Assembly: GCF_018860805.1 (NCBI RefSeq)
Contig: NZ_JAHKQR010000001.1
Span: forward strand, 593,158-657,157
Source: Aestuariibacter sp. A3R04
GTDB lineage: Bacteria; Pseudomonadota; Gammaproteobacteria; Enterobacterales; Alteromonadaceae
Length of the DNA: 64,000 nucleotides
Direction: 5' to 3'
Positions 8,605 to 16,609 of the stretch are shown here, in pieces. The notes under the pieces are model-generated. The model was not told the DNA's origin and did not search any database. It worked only from the letters and a program-made list of their open reading frames with translations. The position numbers and the translations under genes are program-made. The first letter of the stretch is position 1. Each line of letters opens with the position of its first letter.

Positions 8605-9693
8605 ATGAGCGAGACATCCATAGCAAAAACGGTGTATTGGCAGCCTCTGCATGACATGCTGGACCCTGCACGAAGTAAAACGCAAACCTTAGCGGGTTTT
8701 GACGAAGAGTTTGTCGACTTAGCAGACTATATATTGCGCATTACCCATCGTATTTGGGAGCAGAAAAATATTGGCGCTTGCTACGATTATTATGCTGATT
8801 ACTGCCCGGTGCATACGCTCGGAAGCTATGCAGACAGTGTGGATGTGGTCGTCCAAAACACACTCAAAACCATAGCTGCGTTTCCAGATAGATCACTAAT
8901 AGGAGAAGATGTGATTTACCGAAAAGAGGCCAGTGAAGTGTATTATTCGTCTCACCGCATCACCAGCATAATGACTAACAAAGGGCAGTCTGAATTTGGC
9001 CCCGCTACTGGTAAAACCGGCCGGGTGACCACCATTGCAGATTGTATGTGCAAAGACAATAAGATCTTTTATGAGTGGTTGATGCGAGACAACAGCTTTC
9101 TCATTGCACAACTCGGTATTTCACTTGATGACGCGGCGGCTTATCAGGCTAAATTCCCAGCATCGAGTACTTTTACGCAATGGATAACTGAAGAGTATGC
9201 TCGCACCCTTGCTAATGACGCATCGCGCTGGGAAGCATTGCCAGAGCAAGACAAGCAGTGGGGCGACTTTGCCAAATCATGGGCCGATCAAATCTTCAAT
9301 AAGCGCATGTTCAATAAGCTCTCTGACTTTTATAAACCTAATGCGTCAGTGCAGTGGCCGGGCGGACGTCAAGCCACTGGCAATGCAGCTATTGGCGGCA
9401 TGTTGATAAAGTGGTTGGCAAGCTGCCCAGACGCCAACATGGTTGTGGATCATATTTGCGTTACCCATTACGACGACAATCGCGTGAACATTGCGCTTAG
9501 ATGGGGCCTGGCGGGTCATTACAATGCTACACAAAGCAAATATGCGCAGTTTAATCAGCAACCCCATTACATTTTAGGGGCCTCTCATTTTGAGATTGAA
9601 GACGGTGTAATAGCCAAGGAATTTACGGTGTTTGACGAAGTTGCCGCACTGGCGAATCTAATGCGCAAGCTACCGCAAGAGATGGGAGCATAA
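8605..9693 (+). CDS. SnoaL/NTF2-like protein, two domains
   Basis: A 362-residue cytoplasmic protein when started at ATG 8605, which has GAGGGAGA just upstream. A longer reading from 8470 would overlap the symporter and is unlikely. The first domain holds YYADYCPVHTLG and KIFYEWLMRDNSFLIAQLGI (roughly residues 60-190), the second FYKPNASVQWPGGRQATGNAAIGGM and IEDGVIAKEFTVFDEVA (about 240-355). Both patterns are SnoaL-like. It is 32 bp downstream of the symporter and 2 bp upstream of the next SnoaL-like gene, so co-transcribed. It is more divergent from the 5828 and 23216 proteins than those two are from each other. Confidence 0.8.
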   Translation: MSETSIAKTVYWQPLHDMLDPARSKTQTLAGFDEEFVDLADYILRITHRIWEQKNIGACYDYYADYCPVHTLGSYADSVDVVVQNTLKTIAAFPDRSLIGEDVIYRKEASEVYYSSHRITSIMTNKGQSEFGPATGKTGRVTTIADCMCKDNKIFYEWLMRDNSFLIAQLGISLDDAAAYQAKFPASSTFTQWITEEYARTLANDASRWEALPEQDKQWGDFAKSWADQIFNKRMFNKLSDFYKPNASVQWPGGRQATGNAAIGGMLIKWLASCPDANMVVDHICVTHYDDNRVNIALRWGLAGHYNATQSKYAQFNQQPHYILGASHFEIEDGVIAKEFTVFDEVAALANLMRKLPQEMGA

Positions 9694-9695
9694 GC

Positions 9696-10574
9696 ATGTT
9701 ACACACAATTCATCAACTGCTGGGAAAAAAAGATACGAAAACACTGTCCCGTGCTCTCCTTCATTCCAGTCGCTGGCTTTTAGGAGAAAGGCTACACTAC
9801 GGGCCAATTCAGCAGCGGGGCTTAATGGCTAATTGGCTTGATATTACAACGCGTTATGAAACCGTTGAACTATGTGCGAAGGTGCAAAGTGGTGATGTTG
9901 AAGCAGGCGTATTTTGTCTTTCATCAGCATCGACCAACACTTACTTTATTGCACAATGCGAACATCGCAATGGCGCTATCAAGCAATTGCTTCAATGGGT
10001 AGACAGTGCTTCACTTGCCGCGCACTACAATACGAAAGAAGCCTCAGGCTATGACAACTCGATGTCGCTACCCTTTTGGCCCGAGCCAGACCCACTTCAA
10101 TTAAGTGAATTCGACCCTCAACTTCACTTGCAAACTACCCATGCGGGTATTTGTGATGTGATTGAGGGAGACGCAAGCGATGCACGCAAAGGGATGTTGT
10201 CAGATTGGTGGCAGATATGGCAAGGGTTTGATGTTGCTGGCATTGAAAGCGTATACGAAACTATTGACCATTTCAGTGTTAATAGTGCAGTCGTCAAAGA
10301 ATCGGCATCCCCTTCTATTGTATCTTGGCTCGCACAACTTGAGGGGAAGCTACATCGACGCTACAGCCAGCTTGAACAGGTTGTTACTGATGAAAACAGC
10401 GCGTTGGTAAGATGGCGTATAGATGCTGATATTAAATCAGAGAACGGGTTAATCCGCGTTCGTATACCCATTGCGAGTATGCTGACGTTTGCGCAAAACA
10501 AAATCGAAAGGGAATATTGGGTAATAGATGCACTGGCATTTGAAAAGCGTTTTGCCATTCCACTACCGTTCTAG
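9696..10574 (+). CDS. Divergent SnoaL/NTF2-like protein
   Basis: A 292-residue protein beginning 2 bp after the preceding stop, so translationally linked to it. Recognition is weaker. It has the helix WQIWQGFDVAGIESVYETIDHF followed by a long strand pair and a C-terminal REYWVIDALAFEKRF, which fits an NTF2-like domain at about 175-290. The N-terminal half, with LMANWLDITTRYETVELC, may be a second degenerate copy. There is no signal peptide. A terminator hairpin follows at 10611. The role is unknown; it may be a partner subunit of the adjacent two-domain protein, since NTF2-like domains commonly dimerise. Confidence 0.65.
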   Translation: MLHTIHQLLGKKDTKTLSRALLHSSRWLLGERLHYGPIQQRGLMANWLDITTRYETVELCAKVQSGDVEAGVFCLSSASTNTYFIAQCEHRNGAIKQLLQWVDSASLAAHYNTKEASGYDNSMSLPFWPEPDPLQLSEFDPQLHLQTTHAGICDVIEGDASDARKGMLSDWWQIWQGFDVAGIESVYETIDHFSVNSAVVKESASPSIVSWLAQLEGKLHRRYSQLEQVVTDENSALVRWRIDADIKSENGLIRVRIPIASMLTFAQNKIEREYWVIDALAFEKRFAIPLPF

Positions 10575-10610
10575 CTTCAGTCACCAGCGTTGTAAACGTT
10601 GGTCTTTTAC

Positions 10611-10637
10611 GCCTCTCATTTTGTAGAGGCGCTTTTT
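10611..10637 (+). terminator. Rho-independent terminator of the symporter-SnoaL operon
   Basis: Stem GCCTCT/AGAGGC (10611-10616 and 10625-10630) followed by a run of T from 10633. It ends the operon 6959-10574. Confidence 0.8.
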
Positions 10638-10744
10638 TATGCAATTAACACATTGATGGAGTGACCTCTGTAGAGTGACTAATCAGAAATGTCGCTGTTG
10701 AGGAGGTCTATGCCGGCATTTACTGAAAATCATCGGTCAGATTG

Positions 10745-10903
10745 GTATATAACTCAGCGCGAGTTTTACCGTATGGCGAAGAAATCTTTGTGTTTTCAGG
10801 CACCTTTAAAGACGAGCATGGGGAATACTCCAAAGGTACGTGGGCACGCAACCCGCGCATGGGCCAGTCCCTCCCTGCGTTGATGGATAAGCCATCATTC
10901 TAG
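10745..10903 (+). pseudogene. Remnant of a ChrR-type cupin
   Basis: The frame ending at the stop 10901-10903 reads LPYGEEIFVFSGTFKDEHGE then YSKGTWARNPRMGQS. This matches the core of the ChrR/cupin_7 family (E-E-x-F-V-L-x-G-x-x-x-D-E-H-G, then G-T-x-x-R-N-P). Only about 45 codons remain: no in-frame start is present and a stop lies just upstream, so the metal-binding N-terminal part is missing. An overlapping ORF in another frame (10689-10883) is not the coding frame. Confidence 0.6.
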
Positions 10904-10922
10904 ACTTTGTTGATTTACACGG

Positions 10923-10947
10923 TGTGACATTTTGTGATCATTTGTGA
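10923..10947. promoter_or_regulatory. Three TGTGA direct repeats at 10-bp spacing
   Basis: TGTGA occurs at 10923-10927, 10933-10937 and 10943-10947, so the repeats fall on the same face of the helix. They are about 75 bp upstream of the start of the subunit 3/GMC operon. They resemble CRP half sites but are in direct rather than inverted order. A regulator-binding array is an inference. Confidence 0.45.
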
Positions 10948-11020
10948 TTGCATTTGACTTTTATATCAATGTATCATCACATCAAATTAACAAATTCTGG
11001 CCTAGTAGCGCTGGGGGAAT

Positions 11021-11581
11021 GTGAAAATAAACAGACGAGTATTTTTAGGCTCGGTGCTCTATGTTGTTTCGACAGCAGTCCTTCCTTCTGAATTAAAAAA
11101 TGCGTTAAAGCTGACAGTTTTTAATTCGGATGCTTTGTTTTTCAGTGCTGAGCAACTAACGCTGGTTTACGATATTGCGGACATTATGATCCCCACAACA
11201 GACACGCCGGGCGCATCTGACTCGCATACAGCACAAGTGCTTGATGCACTTATGGTATCGTGGGCATCCTCCAATACACAGCAGCAATTAACGGCGTTTC
11301 TGTCGGAGCTTAGAGATAGGGCTCGCAGCTCCAACAACAAAGATTTCCTCCTAATGCCCCGGGAAGAGCGCCAGGCATTTCTGGTTGAGATTGACAGTCA
11401 TGCGTTCGAGAAAACAACATCGCCGTTTCTGGTCGCCTATAAACGTTTGAAAGCACTAATTTTTCATATTCACTACTCTTCAAAAGAAGCCAATCCGGAT
11501 TTCTTTTTAGTTCCAGGAGGATACAGAGGAACCCTTAGCTTAGAAGAGCTACATGCAATTCATAAGAGAAAATACCTATGA
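11021..11581 (+). CDS. Gluconate 2-dehydrogenase subunit 3-like protein
   Basis: A 186-residue small subunit of the type that partners membrane or periplasmic GMC flavoprotein dehydrogenases. GTG start at 11021 preceded by GGGGG. The N-terminus NRRVFLGSVLYVVS resembles a Tat-type signal (only two Arg), which would carry the folded flavoprotein partner to the periplasm. The family core LTLVYDIADIMIPTTDTPGA lies at about residues 47-66 and VPGGYRGTLSLEEL near the C-terminus. It overlaps the GMC gene by 4 bp (ATGA). No cytochrome c subunit gene follows, so the electron acceptor is encoded elsewhere. Confidence 0.85.
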   Translation: MKINRRVFLGSVLYVVSTAVLPSELKNALKLTVFNSDALFFSAEQLTLVYDIADIMIPTTDTPGASDSHTAQVLDALMVSWASSNTQQQLTAFLSELRDRARSSNNKDFLLMPREERQAFLVEIDSHAFEKTTSPFLVAYKRLKALIFHIHYSSKEANPDFFLVPGGYRGTLSLEELHAIHKRKYL

Positions 11582-13296
11582 ATAATGAATTCGATGTCAT
11601 TGTTGTTGGTTCAGGGATAACCGGTGGATGGGCTGCAAAGGAGTTTTGCGAAAAAGGGTTTAATACGCTTGTGCTGGAGCGGGGGCGACATGTAGAGCAC
11701 AGGGGGCCAGAGTATAAAGATTTTGAAGCGCCGTGGGATCTGCAAAACAGAGGCATGCCTGACGAAGCGCTCGCTGAGAACGGCCAATACGCCACACTGA
11801 GGCAGAAAGGGCATTTATACAAGACCGATGCGCTGCACTTTTTCGTTGACGATAAAGAAAGTCCTTATAGCTTCCCTGAAGACAAACCCTTCATGTGGGT
11901 CAGAGGGCATCAGTTAGGAGGGCGCTCATTAACATGGGGGCGTCAGGCATTGCGTTGGAGCAAAAAAGATTTTCAAGCAAATGCGAATGATGGCCACGGT
12001 ATCCCTTGGCCTATCGGCTACGAAGATTTAGCCCCATGGTACAGTTATGTTGAAAAATTTATCGGTGTCGCTGCAAATAAAGATGGTCTGGAAACTCTGC
12101 CAGACGGTGAATTTCAGCCTCCGTGGGAAATGAGCTATGCTGAACGCTTCGTCTCTGACAACCTGGCCAAGCAATATAAGGACAGACACCTGATTATAGG
12201 TAGATCAGCCAACATTACTTCGCCTACTGAAGAACAAGTCGCGTTGGGTAGAGGAAAGTGTCAGGCTCGTTCATATTGTCGACGTGGCTGTTCATTTGGG
12301 GCTTACTTCAGCTCACAATCTGCCACACTGCCAGCGGCCCAGAAGACCGGGCATTTGACTATCGTGACCGATGCCATCGTAGAGCGCGTCGACTATGATG
12401 AAAAAAACAAGCGGGCGTCAGGTGTCACTGTCATTGACGCCAACACTATGGAGAAAAGGCAGTACAAAGGCCGCGCCGTTTTCCTGTGTGCTTCGGCACT
12501 GGGTACAGTGCAAATTCTTCTTAATTCTAAGTCAGATGCGTTTCCTCACGGGATTGCGAATTCTTCCGGTGCATTGGGTCACTATATCATGAGTCATTTT
12601 ACTGGTGTTGTTGCCAGCGCAGATGTCGACGTGGAGGAAGATAAGTTTGCCTTTGGACGGCGACCTATAGCGACCTATATTCCCAACTACCGTCACGACA
12701 AACTCGCCGATGCCGATTTTGTAAGAGGTTTCGGATTTCAAACCACAGCTCAGCACCGTTTCTCAACCAGGCCATCTGCTAAACGCCCGGGTATCGGCAT
12801 AGCGGCAAAAAAACAGGTTGGCCAGCCTGGGCCTTGGCAGTTTAGAGCGTTCATGTACGGCGAGATACTTCCTTATTTCGAAAATGTGGCAAAACTACAT
12901 CCGACCAAAAAAGACAAATGGGGTATGCCTTTACTACATATCGATGCAGAAGTAAGGGAAAACGAGCGTAAAATGATTAAGCAGGCAGCCAAAGATATTA
13001 AAGAAATGCTTGAAGCTGGTGGATGTTCAAACATTGAAGTGAGTGCCATTCCTGAAAACAAACACATTCCACTTGGCAAACAAATTCACGAGATGGGCGG
13101 GGCCTGCATGGGTAGCGACCCCAGTACGTCAGTGCTAAATAGTTGGAACCAAGCTCACGATGTACCGAATTTGTTCGTTACTGACGGCGCCTGTATGGCC
13201 TCTACAGCGACACAAAATCCCTCGCTTACCTATATGGCTATAACAGCGAGGGCCGCGGATTATGCAGCCACCCTGCTAAAGGAAAACGCAATCTAA
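11578..13296 (+). CDS. GMC-family FAD-dependent sugar/polyol dehydrogenase
   Basis: A 572-residue flavoprotein, catalytic partner of the upstream subunit 3. The FAD-binding VVGSGITGGWAAKEFCEKG lies at residues 9-27, and LGGRSLTWGRQALRW near 115 is the GMC signature. A Cys-rich CQARSYCRRGCSFGAY lies near 227. The C-terminal block with HEMGGACMG and the ATQNPSLTYMAITARAADYA end carries the expected His/Asn catalytic pair. Related enzymes oxidise C1, C2, C3 or C5 hydroxyls of sugars and sugar acids, and the position cannot be assigned here. The 4-bp overlap with subunit 3 shows a tightly coupled complex. The GH105-like and beta-helix genes follow on the same strand after 148 bp. Confidence 0.92.
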   Translation: MNNEFDVIVVGSGITGGWAAKEFCEKGFNTLVLERGRHVEHRGPEYKDFEAPWDLQNRGMPDEALAENGQYATLRQKGHLYKTDALHFFVDDKESPYSFPEDKPFMWVRGHQLGGRSLTWGRQALRWSKKDFQANANDGHGIPWPIGYEDLAPWYSYVEKFIGVAANKDGLETLPDGEFQPPWEMSYAERFVSDNLAKQYKDRHLIIGRSANITSPTEEQVALGRGKCQARSYCRRGCSFGAYFSSQSATLPAAQKTGHLTIVTDAIVERVDYDEKNKRASGVTVIDANTMEKRQYKGRAVFLCASALGTVQILLNSKSDAFPHGIANSSGALGHYIMSHFTGVVASADVDVEEDKFAFGRRPIATYIPNYRHDKLADADFVRGFGFQTTAQHRFSTRPSAKRPGIGIAAKKQVGQPGPWQFRAFMYGEILPYFENVAKLHPTKKDKWGMPLLHIDAEVRENERKMIKQAAKDIKEMLEAGGCSNIEVSAIPENKHIPLGKQIHEMGGACMGSDPSTSVLNSWNQAHDVPNLFVTDGACMASTATQNPSLTYMAITARAADYAATLLKENAI

Positions 13297-13340
13297 AGCC
13301 TCATTGTGAAAGCCTTAATTATAAATACGGTGGAGTGCAT

Positions 13341-13448
13341 ATGCGGAGAGGAAATATCGTCATTCTAGCAGCAAGCAGTAGAGTGCAATTTCAACGCGTC
13401 CACATCATGCCATTGGACCATGTTTTGTCTACAAAGGATTACCCATGA
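13341..13448 (+). CDS. Possible 35-codon leader ORF overlapping the GH105-like start
   Basis: ATG at 13341 with GGAG 5 nt upstream. The 35-codon frame ends TGA at 13446-13448, overlapping the ATG of the next gene at 13445 (ATGA). The peptide (MRRGNIVILAASS...) resembles nothing known. The good ribosome site and exact stop/start overlap suggest a leader that couples translation, but an ORF this short could be chance. Confidence 0.3.
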   Translation: MRRGNIVILAASSRVQFQRVHIMPLDHVLSTKDYP

Positions 13449-14635
13449 AAACACGACTGAATACGCTCTGGCTGTCTTGCAAAAGTCAGCTCGTCATTCT
13501 CTCATTTGCTTGTTTGCCCTACGCTTCATTGTCGGCCAAGGAAGTGGTAACTGATTTGCCAACGCAAGAACACGTTATGGTACAAATGGAAAAAGTAGCG
13601 AATTGGCAAGTCGCACGTACACAATATATGACTCATGTTGGTCGTGCCAGAGCAGGCTCTGAGACCTACGGGAGATGGATTCAGGGGGCCTTCTACAAAG
13701 GACTAACCAAACTCGCGGAACGGTCTGAAAACCCCTTTTACGAAACATGGATTGGCTATGTGGGCAACGCTCACGACTGGAAACTGGGGAAGGTTAAATA
13801 TTTTGCGGATGACCATGTGATTGGGCAAACCAACCTGTGGTATTACCGGAGGCACAAGAACGAACAGGCGCTGACGCCAGTTAAAGAAACCTTTGATTGG
13901 CTCATTGAACAAGCGCCCGATGACGGTCTTGAATTCGTCGCAGGCAGAAATAAGGATAATGTACACCACTGCCAGTGGAGATGGTGTTGGGCTGATGCGT
14001 TGTTTATGGCCCCGCCGGTGCTTTTTGAACTTTCTGATATTACCGGCGACCCCAAGTACGCGAACTACGCCCACAAGGAATTCCAGGCGACCGTCGATTA
14101 TTTACAGGATCCGAACACCAAATTGCTCTTTCGAGACTCACGGTATTTTGAAAAGAAGGGCAAGTTTGGCGAGCAGGTCTTTTGGTCCAGAGGCATGGGA
14201 TGGGTGTATGCAGGCGTTGTGCACATATTAGAAAATATGCCTCGAGACCACCAATTCCGTCCTTACTATGAATCACTTTATTTAGAATTTACAGCAGCTA
14301 TCGTTAGGCTACAAAAACGAGATGGCGCTTGGCCAATGTCATTACTGGCTGGCGAAAAGTACTCGGAGCCGGAAACCAGTGGAACGGCCTTTTTCACTTA
14401 CGGCATCACATGGGGTATTAACAACGACTTGCTTGATGAAAGTACATATTTACCCAATGTCGTAAAAGGGTGGAAGGTATTGTCATCGGCGGTACATCCA
14501 GACGGTAAATTCGGTTGGGTACAAGGCGTGAATGAAAAGCCTGATGTGGTAACAAAAGAAGATTCCCAGTTATTTGGGGTAGGTGCATTTTTGCTCGCTG
14601 GGAGCGCAATGTACGACTTTCTCGGAAAGAAGTAA
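13445..14635 (+). CDS. Secreted GH88/GH105-like unsaturated uronyl hydrolase
   Basis: A 396-residue (alpha/alpha)6-barrel hydrolase with a signal peptide ending near SLSAKE. GH105/GH88 enzymes hydrate the 4,5-unsaturated uronate left at the non-reducing end of oligosaccharides by polysaccharide lyases. Signatures: QWRWCWADALFMAPPVL (about 177-193) with the conserved WADALFMAPP, EQVFWSRGMGWVYAGVV (about 240-255) and DGAWP near 295, followed by ETSGTAFFTYG. It is followed 38 bp later by a secreted beta-helix protein that may be the matching lyase. The combination hints that a uronate-containing glycan or glycoside is part of this region's substrate. Confidence 0.85.
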   Translation: MKTRLNTLWLSCKSQLVILSFACLPYASLSAKEVVTDLPTQEHVMVQMEKVANWQVARTQYMTHVGRARAGSETYGRWIQGAFYKGLTKLAERSENPFYETWIGYVGNAHDWKLGKVKYFADDHVIGQTNLWYYRRHKNEQALTPVKETFDWLIEQAPDDGLEFVAGRNKDNVHHCQWRWCWADALFMAPPVLFELSDITGDPKYANYAHKEFQATVDYLQDPNTKLLFRDSRYFEKKGKFGEQVFWSRGMGWVYAGVVHILENMPRDHQFRPYYESLYLEFTAAIVRLQKRDGAWPMSLLAGEKYSEPETSGTAFFTYGITWGINNDLLDESTYLPNVVKGWKVLSSAVHPDGKFGWVQGVNEKPDVVTKEDSQLFGVGAFLLAGSAMYDFLGKK

Positions 14636-14673
14636 TTTCAAGCTTCAATTAATCGTAACCAGGAAAATGAAAA

Positions 14674-15939
14674 GTGAAAACAAGCATAAAAAATTCGCTA
14701 AGGGTTATGGCCACTTGCAGCGCCATGTTGTGGGCAGGCCAAGTGATCGCGGCAGACTGCAGCAGTAACCCGGTTAACCCAAATGGAAAAGCATCTAAAC
14801 TTCAGGATGCCCTGCAACAAGCTACAAACACAGGTAAACCTTTGAGATTGACCGGCACCTATTACATTGGTACTGACAAAAATACTGCAGACGGTAAATC
14901 AATTTTGAAGGGCATAAGCGTGACGCTACGAAAAAACTTAATAGTGGATGCTACGGGTGCTCGTTTTATTGCCAAAGCAGATCTAGATGGCGATTTATTT
15001 AGCTTTGATACGAAGAACAACGACAACGTTTGCGGGAACAAAGGTCAACTTGCTAATTTTACGTGGAAAGGTGGAGACTTCGATATGTCTAGAGCGAAAG
15101 TTTCCACCGTTGTGCCTATCACGCGTTTGACTCCGGAAGGACGAGAAGGTGAAGACAAGACTGCCGATGCGCTTTCTATTCGCGGTGTTGTGAATACGAC
15201 AAATTACCACAAGCTCAATGAGCTCATTATTGAGAATATTAACTATGTGGGAACGCGCAGCAATAGCGATCCTTTCTATGAAGCTGGAGGCGACAGTGGC
15301 ATTCTGATGACAGGAGCCCTCAAAGCAATCATTAGATATAACAACTTCTATGGTGTTCGGGACGCCGCGGTTTACTTGTCTGCGGGGGGCGACAACGGGC
15401 AATTTGGTGATCATTTTACCATCCACGACAACTATGTAGAGCGGGCGTTTGACGGTTTCACGTCGAAAAGAGGGGCTGATAATATAGTTATGCGGAATAA
15501 TATACTCAAGGACGTAGTGGTGGGACTAAGTACCAAAAGTGTTTATCCAGGATGGCAAGCCACGAACGTGAACATTGTGGACAACACAATCGATAATGCT
15601 ATGCGAGCTATCAGTCTTGAAACAACCAATAATGTGACGGTTGAAGATAACCAGATAAACAAACTCGGAGATATTGTTGCTGAGCAAACTTCTTCTAGCA
15701 AAGCCAATTTCAATGCGTACGGCGATGCATTCGAAGGTATTTCACTAAATGGTGTGCAAGGAATTAACACCATAAGGAATAATGAAATTAGGGGTGTCAC
15801 CGAAAGTTCCCGAGAAAATTCGACTACGACATGGGGAATTGTGCACCGCAGTTACGAAGGGCGCGATACGGAAAATGTTAATAAAATTAACAATGTATTT
15901 TCTAATTTGGACAAATGGAGTAAGTACCTTGGCAACTAA
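14674..15939 (+). CDS. Secreted right-handed beta-helix protein, possible polysaccharide lyase
   Basis: A 421-residue protein with GTG start at 14674 (AGGA upstream) and a signal peptide ending near VIAADC. From about residue 180 it shows parallel beta-helix coils of the pectate-lyase/PbH1 type, with repeated Asn ladders such as IIRYNNFYGVRDAAVYLS, FTIHDNYVERAFDGF, IVMRNNILKDVVVG, VNIVDNTID and VTVEDNQINK. Such folds occur in pectate, alginate and chondroitin lyases, GH28 hydrolases and C5-epimerases. I cannot place it in a family. Position beside a GH105-like gene favours a lyase that yields unsaturated products. No clear terminator was seen downstream. Confidence 0.7.
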   Translation: MKTSIKNSLRVMATCSAMLWAGQVIAADCSSNPVNPNGKASKLQDALQQATNTGKPLRLTGTYYIGTDKNTADGKSILKGISVTLRKNLIVDATGARFIAKADLDGDLFSFDTKNNDNVCGNKGQLANFTWKGGDFDMSRAKVSTVVPITRLTPEGREGEDKTADALSIRGVVNTTNYHKLNELIIENINYVGTRSNSDPFYEAGGDSGILMTGALKAIIRYNNFYGVRDAAVYLSAGGDNGQFGDHFTIHDNYVERAFDGFTSKRGADNIVMRNNILKDVVVGLSTKSVYPGWQATNVNIVDNTIDNAMRAISLETTNNVTVEDNQINKLGDIVAEQTSSSKANFNAYGDAFEGISLNGVQGINTIRNNEIRGVTESSRENSTTTWGIVHRSYEGRDTENVNKINNVFSNLDKWSKYLGN

Positions 15940-16111
15940 TGCCAATGAGTAGGGAGTAGTTAGTATTTCATGTGCTTACTTCAACAATAGCGTGTAGGAT
16001 ATTGAACCTGAGATATTTTCACGTAAGGGTGGGAGAGCCGTTGCGTGATATATGGAAGAATCCTCTATTGAAAGTGAATTCTTCCGCACATTACATTGTT
16101 AGGACAACGGA

Positions 16112-16531
16112 ATGCCAACACCGCAAACAGTTTTAAAAGAAGCACCACCAACTGCGGCTGATTTCTCTTCCCTGAGAGCTGCTGTCGGGTGGGTTAATCC
16201 TGAACTATCAGTGATTGAAAAGAGTATAAATTCTTCATTGTTTTGGGTTTCAATATTTCAGGATAATCGTCTCGTTGCGTGCGGTCGGCTGATTGGTGAC
16301 GGCTTTATGTATTTTTATGTGCAAGATGTCATCGTACACCCCGAGTTCCAAAAACTTGGTTTAGGTTCCCAAATCATGCGAACCATAAATAGGTATATCG
16401 CTGCCAACTGCCCAGCAGGCTCAACGGTTGGATTGTTAGCAGCAAAAGGAAAAGAAGCTTTTTATCTCAAACACGGCTTTATACCGCGTCAAGGAAAAGA
16501 TCTGGGTTTGGGAATGTGTAGGTTTATTTAA
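16112..16531 (+). CDS. GNAT-family N-acetyltransferase
   Basis: A 139-residue acetyl-CoA-dependent acetyltransferase. The GNAT core shows VQDVIVHPEFQKLGLGSQIM at about residues 70-89, which contains the Q/R-x-x-G-x-G/A pyrophosphate loop, followed by FYLKHGFIPR near 117-126, the usual motif B. The acceptor is not predictable. It is monocistronic on the plus strand, with a convergent neighbour (HPP protein) downstream, and has no evident link to the catabolic genes around it. Confidence 0.88.
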   Translation: MPTPQTVLKEAPPTAADFSSLRAAVGWVNPELSVIEKSINSSLFWVSIFQDNRLVACGRLIGDGFMYFYVQDVIVHPEFQKLGLGSQIMRTINRYIAANCPAGSTVGLLAAKGKEAFYLKHGFIPRQGKDLGLGMCRFI

Positions 16532-16609
16532 CTATTGCCAGTACAAACATTAAGGCGCTCGTAGGCTGAATGAAGCAATAACACCTGGGTTTCCAGTTGT
16601 CTGCACCTG

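Larger units (their letters stand above)
10575..11020. other. Intergenic region, 446 bp, with terminator, gene remnant and repeat array
   Basis: From left to right it holds the terminator of the symporter operon (10611-10637), a ChrR-like cupin remnant (about 10745-10903), three TGTGA repeats at 10-bp spacing (10923-10947) and the start region of the GMC operon. The remnant suggests this gap once held a whole gene. Confidence 0.6.

Noticed and set aside
10689..10883. 64-codon ORF upstream of the GMC operon
   Set aside because: The recognisable cupin residues lie in a different frame of the same strand, so this frame is not the coding one.
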